The notes under the pieces: generated by a model
What the model saw: the letters and a program-made list of their open reading frames with translations, nothing else
Databases searched by the model: none
Told to the model about the DNA's origin: nothing
In this document: positions 18,530 through 26,201 of the stretch, piece by piece
Layout: each line of letters starts with the position of its first letter
How positions within the stretch are numbered: the stretch's first letter is position 1
Source: Propionibacteriaceae bacterium
GTDB lineage: Bacteria > Actinomycetota > Actinomycetes > Propionibacteriales > Propionibacteriaceae
Length of the DNA: 34,902 bases
Reading direction: 5' to 3'
NCBI GenBank assembly: GCA_020846255.1
Contig: JADLEH010000025.1
Coordinates: forward strand, 1 to 34,902
Translations under genes and position numbers: made by a program

Positions 18530-18976
18530 ATGAAGCTGATTCTCACTGCCCCCGTCGACCACGTCGGCGTCCCCGGCGACATCGTCGAGGTCAAGGACGG
18601 CTACGGCCGTAACTACCTGCTGCCCCGCAGCTTCGCGATCAAGTGGACCCGCGGTGCGGAGAAGCAGATCGAAGGCATCAAGCGGGCGCGCGACGCCCGG
18701 GAGATCCGTGGCGTCGAGCACGCCGTCCAGGTGCGCGAGCAGCTGGAGGCACTCACCGTCACCCTGCCCGCCCGTGCGGGTGAGGCCGGCAAGCTGTTCG
18801 GTGCGGTCACCGCCGCCGACATCGTGCTTGCGCTGAAGAAGGCCGGTGGCCCGGCCATCGACAAGCGTTCGGTCGAGATCGGCAAGCCGATCAAGGTCGT
18901 CGGCAACCACACCGTCGGCCTGAAGCTGACCTCCGGTGTCGTCGCGCACATCAACGTGAACGTCGTCGCAGCCTGA
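18530..18976 (+). CDS. rplI: 50S ribosomal protein L9
   Basis: The 148-residue protein starts MKLILTAPVDHVGVPGDIVEVKDGYGRNYLLPR, cited here as the family N-terminal signature in parts: LTAPVDHVG, GDIVEVKDGYGRNYL. It ends in the C-terminal L9 domain (VGNHTVGLKL). It binds the base of the L1 stalk. It lies 12 bases after rpsR and is followed by a strong hairpin. In many actinobacteria dnaB follows rplI; here it does not. Confidence 0.96.
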   Translation: MKLILTAPVDHVGVPGDIVEVKDGYGRNYLLPRSFAIKWTRGAEKQIEGIKRARDAREIRGVEHAVQVREQLEALTVTLPARAGEAGKLFGAVTAADIVLALKKAGGPAIDKRSVEIGKPIKVVGNHTVGLKLTSGVVAHINVNVVAA

Positions 18977-18992
18977 GCTGAACCAAGCACAG

Positions 18993-19024
18993 AACGCCGG
19001 TCGCCCCTCAGGGCGGCCGGCGTT
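18993..19024 (+). terminator. Terminator hairpin after rplI
   Basis: AACGCCGG at 18993-19000 pairs with CCGGCGTT at 19017-19024. The interior CGCCC and GGGCG extend the stem around a CTCA loop, giving a nearly continuous 13-bp helix. It begins 16 bases after the rplI stop and is followed by CCTGCTT. It most likely ends the ribosomal operon. Confidence 0.75.
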
Positions 19025-19094
19025 CCTGCTTGGGTCGGCGACCGCGGTGGCTGACGCGCCCGGCCCGGAGCCGGGGGAGGCGACCGCCGCGGGT

Positions 19095-19100
19095 TATTGT
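19095..19100 (+). promoter_or_regulatory. Candidate -10 box of the DUF3152 gene (leaderless start)
   Basis: TATTGT matches TANNNT and is followed by six bases and GTG at 19107. This spacing suggests a transcript beginning at the start codon and supports choosing that start over upstream frame extensions. Confidence 0.45.
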
Positions 19101-19106
19101 CATCGG

Positions 19107-19934
19107 GTGAGCGAGCCGAACAGTCCCGGGCAACGCTTCGCGGCAGCCCGGAAGGCATTGTCCGACGCCGCCGCTGCCGGGGTGCGGCTGGGACCGCGAC
19201 TGTGGGGAGCCATCGCCGTCGGCGCCCTCCTGGTGATCGCCCTGGCCGTCTGGGCGAATGCCCTGGTGACCCCGGTGACCCGGGCCGGGCACCCGACCAC
19301 CTCGGTGGCCCCGCTACCGGCAACGGCCCCGGCCACGCCGACGCCGTCCGCAACGGCGACGGGTGAACCGACGGCCGGCTCCGGGCCGAGCACCAGCCCC
19401 ACCCCGAAGGTGCCCAGGCTGAAGTCCTCGGGCAAGTTCGACATCGCCGGGGTGAATATCGGCTCGGTCAGCTCCAGCGGTGCCCTGCGCCGTTACAGCG
19501 TCCGGGTCGAGACCACGGCCAAGCTGAAGGCGGACAAGGTCGCACGGCAGATCGCGGGGGTCCTGAACGACCCCCGAAGCTGGACCGGTAGCGGCGGCCT
19601 GCGCTTCGCAGCCGTCGCCGACCCGGCCAAGGCGCACTTCAGCATCACCCTTGGCGCCCCCGGCACCGCCGGCAGGCTGTGCGACCTGGACGCTGCCGGC
19701 ACCTGTACCGACGGCGCCGACGTCGTGGTCAACGCAGCGCTCTGGTCGGTGACGCCGACGAGCTACGCCGGCAACACCGCCGGCTGGCAGGCGTACCTGG
19801 TGAACCACGGGATGGGCCAGTTGCTGGGGGAGCGGAACGCGGGCTGTGAGAAGAAGAACCGGCCGGCGCCGGTGATGATGCCCCAGTTGGGCGATCTCGA
19901 GGGCTGCACGGCCAATCCCTGGCCCTATCCCTGA
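19107..19934 (+). CDS. DUF3152 protein with degenerate zinc-protease motif, membrane-anchored
   Basis: The 275-residue protein has a membrane anchor near residues 33-53, a Pro/Thr/Ala-rich linker to about 105, and a DUF3152 domain (about 110-275) ending GCTANPWPYP. Family members normally carry an HExxH zinc-binding motif with a third His shortly after, as in zincins. Here that stretch reads VNHGMGQLLGER (His234, Gly235, Gln238). The catalytic Glu and the second His are gone, and the third ligand is not visible. The surrounding family signature (RPAPVMMPQ.GDLEGCTANPWP) and the paired Cys residues remain. The domain has probably kept its fold but not peptidase activity. The GTG start fits a leaderless promoter. 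Confidence 0.8.
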   Translation: MSEPNSPGQRFAAARKALSDAAAAGVRLGPRLWGAIAVGALLVIALAVWANALVTPVTRAGHPTTSVAPLPATAPATPTPSATATGEPTAGSGPSTSPTPKVPRLKSSGKFDIAGVNIGSVSSSGALRRYSVRVETTAKLKADKVARQIAGVLNDPRSWTGSGGLRFAAVADPAKAHFSITLGAPGTAGRLCDLDAAGTCTDGADVVVNAALWSVTPTSYAGNTAGWQAYLVNHGMGQLLGERNAGCEKKNRPAPVMMPQLGDLEGCTANPWPYP

Positions 19935-19938
19935 CCCG

Positions 19939-19960
19939 GGGCCGGCGGAGGAGCCGGCTC
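19939..19960. terminator. Bidirectional hairpin between DUF3152 and GntR genes
   Basis: GCCGGC (19941-19946) pairs with GCCGGC (19953-19958) around GGAGGA. The stem can extend by a G-T and a G-C pair to 19939-19960. It lies between convergent stop codons and touches the GntR stop. No T-run is present on either strand. Confidence 0.45.
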
Positions 19961-20693
19961 AGGCGATCCGCTGCGGCAGGGCGGATGAGGGCCGGAAGGC
20001 CTCCGGGCCGGCCACGCCGCCCAGGTCGCCGGCCAGCAACTCGCGGGCCCTGGCCAGGTGCTCGTCAAGGAGTTCAGCAACGGCCTGGCCGTCGCCCTGC
20101 TCGATCTCGACCAGGATCCGGGCGTGCTCGGCGACGATGATCTCAGGGCTGAGCCGCTGGCTGCCCTGGAGCTGGGCCATGCAGAGCTTGACCTCGAAGG
20201 CCAGCGAGCCGTAGACGGTGCTCGTCCGGGTACTGCCGAGGGCATCGATGAGCGAGGTGTGGAAGCGCATGTCCGGTTCGACGATGTCGTAGCTGCCCTG
20301 CTGCCAGAGGGTCTCGATCTCGGCGTTGGCGATGCGGGCCTCCATCGGCACCTCGCGGCGCTCGGCCAGCCGGCGCAGCACCTCCGACTCCAGGTAGGCC
20401 CGGGTGCGGTAGATGTCGCGGACGTCGGAAGGGCCGAGCTTCACCACACGTGCGGTCTTGTGGTTCTTCCTGACCAGGACCTTGTCGCTGACCAGTCGCT
20501 CGATGGCTGCCTTCGCCGTCGCGCGGGCGATGTCGTAACGGGTGGCCACGTCCGCCTCGGTAAGGGCCTGGTCCGGCTCCAGCTGTCGGGCCAGCACCAA
20601 GCCCTTCAGGTCGTCAACCACAGCATCGATGACCGACGTGACGACGATGTTCCGGACCAATCCCCCACCTGCTTCGCTGAGCGCTGATCGCAT
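19959..20693 (-). CDS. GntR-family (FadR/FCD subfamily) transcriptional regulator of lactate use
   Basis: The 244-residue protein has an N-terminal winged helix (about 20-85) with ALTEADVATRYDIARATAKAAIERL as helix-turn-helix core, and an all-helical FCD ligand-binding domain (about 95-225). Likely metal-site residues occur in MRFHTSLIDAL, IVAEHARIL and LLDEHLARA. FadR-type regulators usually bind carboxylates such as lactate. It diverges from the lactate permease operon, and a perfect operator of the family type lies between them, so lactate or pyruvate as effector is a reasonable inference. A start at an internal GTG (residue 13) is possible. Repressor versus activator action cannot be read from sequence. 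Confidence 0.85.
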   Translation of the reverse strand: MRSALSEAGGGLVRNIVVTSVIDAVVDDLKGLVLARQLEPDQALTEADVATRYDIARATAKAAIERLVSDKVLVRKNHKTARVVKLGPSDVRDIYRTRAYLESEVLRRLAERREVPMEARIANAEIETLWQQGSYDIVEPDMRFHTSLIDALGSTRTSTVYGSLAFEVKLCMAQLQGSQRLSPEIIVAEHARILVEIEQGDGQAVAELLDEHLARARELLAGDLGGVAGPEAFRPSSALPQRIA

Positions 20694-20760
20694 CCTATTG
20701 CGACAGCTGGAGCCAGTTGCGCGAACGAATAAACCCGAAACCCTTGCATGACGGGTCTAC

Positions 20761-20771
20761 TTGTTCGACAA
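20761..20771. promoter_or_regulatory. FadR/LldR-type GntR operator before the lactate operon
   Basis: TTGTTCGACAA is a TTGT-N3-ACAA dyad and fits the TNGTNNNACNA consensus of FadR-subfamily GntR regulators exactly. It lies 42 bases before the permease GTG and 67 bases from the regulator start. An imperfect second half-site (CTGTTAGGCAA) follows about ten bases later. The adjacent regulator is the obvious candidate binder. Confidence 0.6.
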
Positions 20772-20812
20772 TCCTACCTGTTAGGCAAAATCTCAGTGAG
20801 GAGATACCCCAG

Positions 20813-22504
20813 GTGTTCACCCAGCCCATAGCACCGATCGCAGGCAGCCTCGCCTTATCGGCCCTGCTCGCCGCAGTCCCCCTAATCCTGCTGTTCGTCC
20901 TGCTCGGTGTGTTCAAGATCAAGGCCTGGCTTGCCGCGCTGATCGGGCTGTTCGCCTCGATCCTCGTGGCGATCATCGGCTGGGGCATGCCGACGTTCAT
21001 GGCGCTGAGCGCCACAGCGGAAGGTGCCTTCTACGGCGCCTTCCCGATCATGTGGATCCTGCTGAACGCCATCTGGGTCTACCAGCTCTCGGTGATCACC
21101 GGCTGGTTCGAGTCCCTCGGCTCGCTGATCCGCTCCGTCTCGGACGACCAGCGCATCCTCGCGATCCTGATCGCCTTCTGCTTCGGTGCCCTGATGGAGT
21201 CCCTGGCCGGCTTCGGCGCCCCCGTCGCCATCTCGGCAGCCATGCTGATGGCCGCCGGCATGAAGCCGATGAAGGCAGCCGTCGTCTCCCTGCTGGCCAA
21301 CACCGCGCCGGTGGCCTTCGGTGCCATGGGTGCCCCGATCATCGCCCTCGCCAGCGTCACCGGGATCGACATCCACACCCTCTCCTCGATGGCCGGCCGC
21401 CAGACCCCGTTCGTAGCCCTGATCGTGCCGCTGGTCCTGGTCTACCTCGTCGACGGCATGCGCGGCGTGAAGCAGACCTGGCCGGTCGCCCTGGTCGCCG
21501 GCTTCGTCTTCGGCCTCGCCCAGTACGTCACCTCGAACTTCATCACCGTCGAGATCACCGACGTCGTCGCCTCCCTGGCCACCATCGCCGTCGTGCTGGT
21601 GATGCTGCGGTTCTGGAAGCCCAAGAACCCGATGCCGCTCGACCACTCCGCCATCGCCGACACCGCAGCCGCCACCGGCTCGGGGAAGCTCGCCAACTAC
21701 CCGGAGATCACCGCGACCGGCGGACGCCGCATCTGGGGCGCCATCGCGCCCTACGCGATCATCATCATCGTCTTCTCGATCAGCCAGATCCCGGCAGTCA
21801 AGACCTGGCTGCTCAGCATCGGCCAGGTGAAGTTCCCGTGGCCCGGCCTCGGCAGCCTCGGCGCCGACGGCAAGCCGGTCTCGGAGATCATGAACTCGGC
21901 CGGCAAGCCGGTCTCGACGATCTTCACCTTCGACCACATCCGCGCCACCGGCACACTGCTGATGCTGTCCGGCATCATCACCGCCATCGCCTACCGCATC
22001 AAGCCCGGCGACGCCGTCCGCGCCTACTGGAACACCCTCAAGCAGCTCAAGTTCACCATCGTCACGGTGCTCTCGGTGCTGGCCCTCGCCTACGTCATGA
22101 ACCTCTCCGGCCAGACCGCGAGCCTCGGCAGCGCCCTCGCCCTCGGCCTGGTCGGCGCCTTCGCCTTCGTCTCCCCGTTCATCGGTTGGCTCGGGGTTGC
22201 GATCACCGGTTCGGACACCTCGTCCAACGCCCTGTTCGGCCTGCTGCAGGTGACCGCAGCCGAGCAGTCCGGGCTCAACCCGGTGCTGATGGCCTCTTCG
22301 AACTCCTCCGGCGGCGTGATGGGCAAGATGATCTCCCCGCAGAACCTGGCGGTCGCCGCTGCTGCGGTCGGCATGGTGAACAAGGAGGGTGAGATCTTCC
22401 GTAAGGTCGTCCTGTGGAGCCTCGTCCTGCTCGCCTACTTCACGGTGCTGGTGGTGCTGCAAGCCGGTCCGCTGTCGTGGATGGTCCCGGTGGTGCAGCC
22501 GTGA
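20813..22504 (+). CDS. lctP: L-lactate permease (LctP family)
   Basis: The 563-residue protein has twelve or more membrane segments and family signatures FGALMESLAGFGAPVAI near residue 125, and SPFIGWLGVAITGSDTSSNALF near 455. It should import lactate (and probably glycolate) with protons. The GTG at 20813 is chosen because GAGGAG lies about nine bases upstream; the frame is open for 32 more codons upstream, but these cover the operator and promoter and are not hydrophobic. The stop overlaps the start of the dehydrogenase gene (GTGA at 22501-22504), so the two are translationally coupled. Regulation by the divergent GntR protein is likely. Confidence 0.94.
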   Translation: MFTQPIAPIAGSLALSALLAAVPLILLFVLLGVFKIKAWLAALIGLFASILVAIIGWGMPTFMALSATAEGAFYGAFPIMWILLNAIWVYQLSVITGWFESLGSLIRSVSDDQRILAILIAFCFGALMESLAGFGAPVAISAAMLMAAGMKPMKAAVVSLLANTAPVAFGAMGAPIIALASVTGIDIHTLSSMAGRQTPFVALIVPLVLVYLVDGMRGVKQTWPVALVAGFVFGLAQYVTSNFITVEITDVVASLATIAVVLVMLRFWKPKNPMPLDHSAIADTAAATGSGKLANYPEITATGGRRIWGAIAPYAIIIIVFSISQIPAVKTWLLSIGQVKFPWPGLGSLGADGKPVSEIMNSAGKPVSTIFTFDHIRATGTLLMLSGIITAIAYRIKPGDAVRAYWNTLKQLKFTIVTVLSVLALAYVMNLSGQTASLGSALALGLVGAFAFVSPFIGWLGVAITGSDTSSNALFGLLQVTAAEQSGLNPVLMASSNSSGGVMGKMISPQNLAVAAAAVGMVNKEGEIFRKVVLWSLVLLAYFTVLVVLQAGPLSWMVPVVQP

Positions 22505-25350
22505 CGACAGCGATCACCGCGGAGGCGTTGACCACGCTGCTCGCCGGCTGCGTGGCCAACAGCTCCCAGGTACGCACCTCGGAACTCGACCGTCGTGCGC
22601 TTGCCCACGACGCCTCGCACTTCCTCCTCACCCCCGCTGCGATCGTTGCTCCCGCGAACGCAGACGAGGTCTCCCGGCTGCTGCGGGCCACCGCAGCAGC
22701 CGGGATCGGCCTCACGTTCCGCTCCGGCGGCACCAGCCTCTCCGGCCAGGCCGGTACCGAAGGGGTACTGGCCGACGTGCGCCGCAACTTCACCGGTGTC
22801 GAGATCCTCGACGACGGTGCGAGGGTTCGGGTCCAGCCCGGCGTGACGGTGAAGCAGCTCAACGCCCGGCTCGCCCGCTACGGCACGAAGTTCGGTCCGG
22901 ACCCGGCGAGTGAGGCCGCCTGCACCATCGGCGGCGTGGTCGCCAACAACTCCTCCGGCATGGCCTGCGGCACCGTGGAGAACAGCTACCGGACGCTGGA
23001 GTCGGTGGTCGTCGTGCTGCCCTCCGGCACGGTCGTCGACACCGGCGCCACCGACGCCGACGCCAAGCTGCGGGCCCTCGAACCGGCGCTGTACGAAGGG
23101 CTGCTGAAGCTGCGCGACCGGGTGCGGGGCAACCCGGCCTCGGTCGCGAAGATCACCCAGCAGTTCTCGATGAAGAACACCATGGGCTACGGCATCAACG
23201 CCCTGCTCGACTTCGACACCGTGCCCGAGATCCTCACCCACCTGATCGTCGGCAGCGAGGGCACGCTCGGCTTCGTAGCTTCCGCGACCTACCGAACCAT
23301 CCCGCAGCGCAACTTCATCAACACGGCACTGGTGGTCTTCGACGACCTGTACGCGGCCAACCAGGCGCTGCCGGCGCTGGTCGCCACCGGCGCAGCGACC
23401 CTCGAACTGATGGACGCGACCTCGTTGCGGGTCGGCCAGGCCTTCCCGGAGACCCCGGCGATGATCAAGGACCTCAAGGTCGACAAGCAGGCTGCGTTGC
23501 TGCTGGAGTACCAGGCCACCAGCGCGGAGGAACTCCGGCACCTCGCCGAGGGCGCCCGGCCGACGCTCGACCAGCTCCCGGTCGGAGGCCCGGTCGTCCT
23601 CGCCGACGACCCGGTGCTGCGGGCCGGCCTGTGGACGCTGCGCAAGGGGCTGTACACCTCGGTCGCCGGCGCGCGGCAGAGCGGCACCACAGCCCTCCTC
23701 GAGGACGTGGTGGTGCCGGTGGCGAACCTTGCCGACACCTGTGTCGACCTGACCGTGCTGTTCGACAAGTACGCCTATGCCAACTCGGTGATCTTCGGGC
23801 ACGCCAAGGACGGCAACATCCACTTCATGCTCACCGACCGGTTCGAGAGCGAGTCGCAGCTGCGCCGCTACATCGACTTCACCGAGGAGATGGTCGACCT
23901 GGTGCTGGCCAACGACGGTTCCCTCAAGGCCGAGCACGGGACCGGCAGAGTGATGGCCCCGTTCGTCCGACGGCAGTACGGCGACGAGCTGTACGACGTG
24001 ATGTGCGAGATCAAGCGGCTCTTCGACCCGTCCGGGCTGCTGAACGCCGGGACGATCATCTCCGACGACGCCGACATCCACCTCAAGCACATCAAGCTCA
24101 ACCCGAGCGTCGAGCCGGAGGTGGATCGGTGCACCTCCTGCGGGTACTGCGAGCCGGTCTGCCCGTCCCGCGACCTGACCCTCACCCCGCGGCAGCGGAT
24201 CGCGGTCCGCAGGGAGATCGAGAACCTCGAGCTGGCCGGGGACCACGCAGCCGTCGCCCGTCTCGAGAAGGACTTCGACTACCAGGTCGTGCACACCTGC
24301 GCCGTTGACGGCATGTGCGGCACCGCCTGCCCGGTGAACATCAACACCGGCCTGCTGGTGAAGAAGCTGCGCCGCACCACCATCCCGAAGCCCACGGCGG
24401 CGGTCTGGACCACCCTCGCCAAGCACTGGAAGGGCACCACGGCGACCTTCTCCACCGTGATGAGCATCACCGATGCCCTTCCCGGGCCGCTCGAGGTGGC
24501 CCTGACCGGAGTCGACAAGGCTGCCCGGGCCGTGCTGGGCAGCGACTCCGTCCCGCTCTGGACGGCAGAACTGCCCGGCGGTGGCCGGCCCCGGCGCCGG
24601 CCCCGGCCGACCGGGGAGGTGACGGCCGTCTACCTGCCGGCGTGCGTGAACGTGATGTTCGGACCGACCGACGGTGTCGGCGTCCAGGTGAGCTTCGAGG
24701 CGCTGTGCGAGCAGGCCGGCGTGAAGCTGCTGGTGCCGGAGAAGATCGAGTCGATGTGTTGCGGCACGCCGTGGTCGAGCAAGGGCATCCCGGACGGCTA
24801 TGCCGAGATGCGCGAGCGCGTGCTTCCGGTGATCCGGGAAGCCACCGACAACGGCCGGCTCCCGGTGGTCTGCGACGCCTCGAGCTGCACCGAGGGCTTC
24901 CGGCACATGATCGAGACCGACCCGGAGCTCCACGTCGAGGTGATCGACTCGGTCGCTTTCGTCGCCACCCACGTCCTGCCGGTGCTCGGCGGGTACCGCA
25001 AGCTGGGCTCCCTCACCATCCACCCGACCTGTTCCTCCACCCAGATGGGCCTGAACGCCGACCTGGTGAAGGTCTCGCGCGCAGTGGCCGAGCAGGTGAA
25101 CGTGCCCCTGGACTGGGGTTGCTGCGCTTTCGCCGGTGACCGTGGGATGCTGCACCCGGAGCTCACGGCTTCGGCAACCCGTCGGGAGGCGGCCGAAGCG
25201 GCTGAGCTCGACGCCGAAGCTCACGCCAGCTGCAACCGCACCTGCGAACTCGGCCTCACCAGGGCCACCGGCAAGCCGTACCGGCATGTGGTGGAACTGC
25301 TGGCCGAGGTGTCCGGAGCAGTCGCTGCCGCCCCCGCTGAGAGCCGGTGA
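22501..25350 (+). CDS. FAD and Fe-S D-lactate dehydrogenase (Dld-II/GlcD-GlcF fusion type)
   Basis: The 949-residue protein combines four parts. A PCMH-type FAD domain (about 30-220) contains FRSGGTSLSGQA and GGVVANNSSGM. A FAD-oxidase C-terminal domain (about 225-520) includes FGHAKDGNIHF and EHGTGRVMAPF. A dicluster ferredoxin domain has CTSCGYCEPVCP (from Cys544) and CAVDGMCGTACP (from Cys600). Two CCG-type cysteine-rich domains (about 700-930) include ESMCCGTPW and WGCCAFAGDRGM. The architecture matches single-chain respiratory D-lactate or D-2-hydroxyacid dehydrogenases that pass electrons to quinone. The coupling to lactate permease favours D-lactate; D-2-hydroxyglutarate is the main alternative. 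Start GTG overlaps the permease stop. Confidence 0.9.
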   Translation: MTTAITAEALTTLLAGCVANSSQVRTSELDRRALAHDASHFLLTPAAIVAPANADEVSRLLRATAAAGIGLTFRSGGTSLSGQAGTEGVLADVRRNFTGVEILDDGARVRVQPGVTVKQLNARLARYGTKFGPDPASEAACTIGGVVANNSSGMACGTVENSYRTLESVVVVLPSGTVVDTGATDADAKLRALEPALYEGLLKLRDRVRGNPASVAKITQQFSMKNTMGYGINALLDFDTVPEILTHLIVGSEGTLGFVASATYRTIPQRNFINTALVVFDDLYAANQALPALVATGAATLELMDATSLRVGQAFPETPAMIKDLKVDKQAALLLEYQATSAEELRHLAEGARPTLDQLPVGGPVVLADDPVLRAGLWTLRKGLYTSVAGARQSGTTALLEDVVVPVANLADTCVDLTVLFDKYAYANSVIFGHAKDGNIHFMLTDRFESESQLRRYIDFTEEMVDLVLANDGSLKAEHGTGRVMAPFVRRQYGDELYDVMCEIKRLFDPSGLLNAGTIISDDADIHLKHIKLNPSVEPEVDRCTSCGYCEPVCPSRDLTLTPRQRIAVRREIENLELAGDHAAVARLEKDFDYQVVHTCAVDGMCGTACPVNINTGLLVKKLRRTTIPKPTAAVWTTLAKHWKGTTATFSTVMSITDALPGPLEVALTGVDKAARAVLGSDSVPLWTAELPGGGRPRRRPRPTGEVTAVYLPACVNVMFGPTDGVGVQVSFEALCEQAGVKLLVPEKIESMCCGTPWSSKGIPDGYAEMRERVLPVIREATDNGRLPVVCDASSCTEGFRHMIETDPELHVEVIDSVAFVATHVLPVLGGYRKLGSLTIHPTCSSTQMGLNADLVKVSRAVAEQVNVPLDWGCCAFAGDRGMLHPELTASATRREAAEAAELDAEAHASCNRTCELGLTRATGKPYRHVVELLAEVSGAVAAAPAESR

Positions 25351-25386
25351 GCGCGGAACCCCAGAGCCCCCCGAAGTCAGTCGCTG

Positions 25387-25412
25387 GCCTTCCGGACGAG
25401 TGTCCGGAAGGC
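25387..25412 (+). promoter_or_regulatory. Perfect 11-bp hairpin between the dehydrogenase and hydrolase genes
   Basis: GCCTTCCGGAC (25387-25397) pairs perfectly with GTCCGGAAGGC (25402-25412) around GAGT. No T-run follows, and the hydrolase ribosome-binding site starts only a few bases later. It could dampen transcription into the third gene, protect the upstream mRNA from exonucleases, or be a partial terminator. Confidence 0.6.
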
Positions 25413-25431
25413 ATGAAGAGAGGAGCAGCGA

Positions 25432-26067
25432 ATGAACCCGTCAACAACGGCGCTTGTCCTGATCGAGTTCCAGAACGACTTCACGAGCGAGGGTGGTGCC
25501 CTGCACGGCGCGGTCGAGGGCTCGATGGCCACCACCGGAATGCTCGCCAACGCCAGCCAGGCCCTGAAGGCTTCCCGGGCTGCCGGGGTGACCATCGTGC
25601 ACAGCCCGATCTCCTTCCAGTCCGGCTACTACGAGATCACCAGCCACCCTTACGGCATCCTGAAGGGCGTCGTCGACTCCAATGCCTTCGTCAAGGGCAC
25701 CTGGGGCTGCGAGATCGTCGGCGATGTGGCTCCGGCCGACGGTGAGGTGGTCCTGGAGGGCAAGCGGGGCCTGGACGCCTTCGGCTCGACCAATCTCGAC
25801 TTCATCCTGCGGTCCAAGGGCATCACCACCATCGTGCTGGCCGGCTTCCTCACCAACTGCTGCGTCGAGTCGACCATGCGGTCGGCGTATGAGCGCGGCT
25901 ACGAGGTGATCACCCTCACCGATGCGGTCGGGGCCACCTCCAACGCAGAGCACGACAACGCGATCGCCTACGACTACCCGATGTTCTCCAAGCCGACAAC
26001 CGTGGCTGACTACGTCCAGTCGTTGTCGGGGGATTTTGCCTCGACTGACACCTCGCGTGGTTACTGA
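25432..26067 (+). CDS. Isochorismatase-like cysteine hydrolase
   Basis: The 211-residue protein belongs to the cysteine hydrolase (isochorismatase/nicotinamidase) family. Catalytic positions are recognisable: Lys111 in LEGKRGLDAF, a cis-peptide region FLTNCCVEST with the likely nucleophile Cys144, and LIEFQNDF near residue 10. In the last motif Glu12 stands where most members have the catalytic Asp. Such proteins hydrolyse amides or related bonds; the substrate is unknown. GAGGAG precedes the ATG by seven bases. It follows the D-lactate dehydrogenase after a hairpin, probably as the third gene of the lactate operon, though no metabolic link is known to me. Confidence 0.85.
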   Translation: MNPSTTALVLIEFQNDFTSEGGALHGAVEGSMATTGMLANASQALKASRAAGVTIVHSPISFQSGYYEITSHPYGILKGVVDSNAFVKGTWGCEIVGDVAPADGEVVLEGKRGLDAFGSTNLDFILRSKGITTIVLAGFLTNCCVESTMRSAYERGYEVITLTDAVGATSNAEHDNAIAYDYPMFSKPTTVADYVQSLSGDFASTDTSRGY

Positions 26068-26093
26068 GCAACCAGGGCAGGACCTGTAAGAAT

Positions 26094-26114
26094 CTGAGCG
26101 CCACAGCTGCTCAG
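26094..26114 (+). terminator. Hairpin after the cysteine hydrolase gene
   Basis: CTGAGC (26094-26099) pairs with GCTCAG (26109-26114) over a nine-base loop, 27 bases after the hydrolase stop. A small TCACA/TGTGA hairpin follows. It may assist the stronger terminator downstream. Confidence 0.35.
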
Positions 26115-26142
26115 GTTCACACAGTTGTGACCCCCCAAGAAC

Positions 26143-26180
26143 GGCGGTGGCGGCCCCAACCCCTCCGGGCCGCCGCCGCC
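26143..26180. terminator. Strong bidirectional terminator between convergent operons
   Basis: GGCGGTGGCGGCCC (26143-26156) pairs with GGGCCGCCGCCGCC (26167-26180) at 13 of 14 positions, the remaining one being a T-G wobble, with a ten-base loop. It lies between the end of the lactate operon and the end of the histidine kinase gene, so it can serve both strands. No long T-run is visible. Confidence 0.7.
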
Positions 26181-26201
26181 ACCTGTGTCTCGTGCGAAGG
26201 T

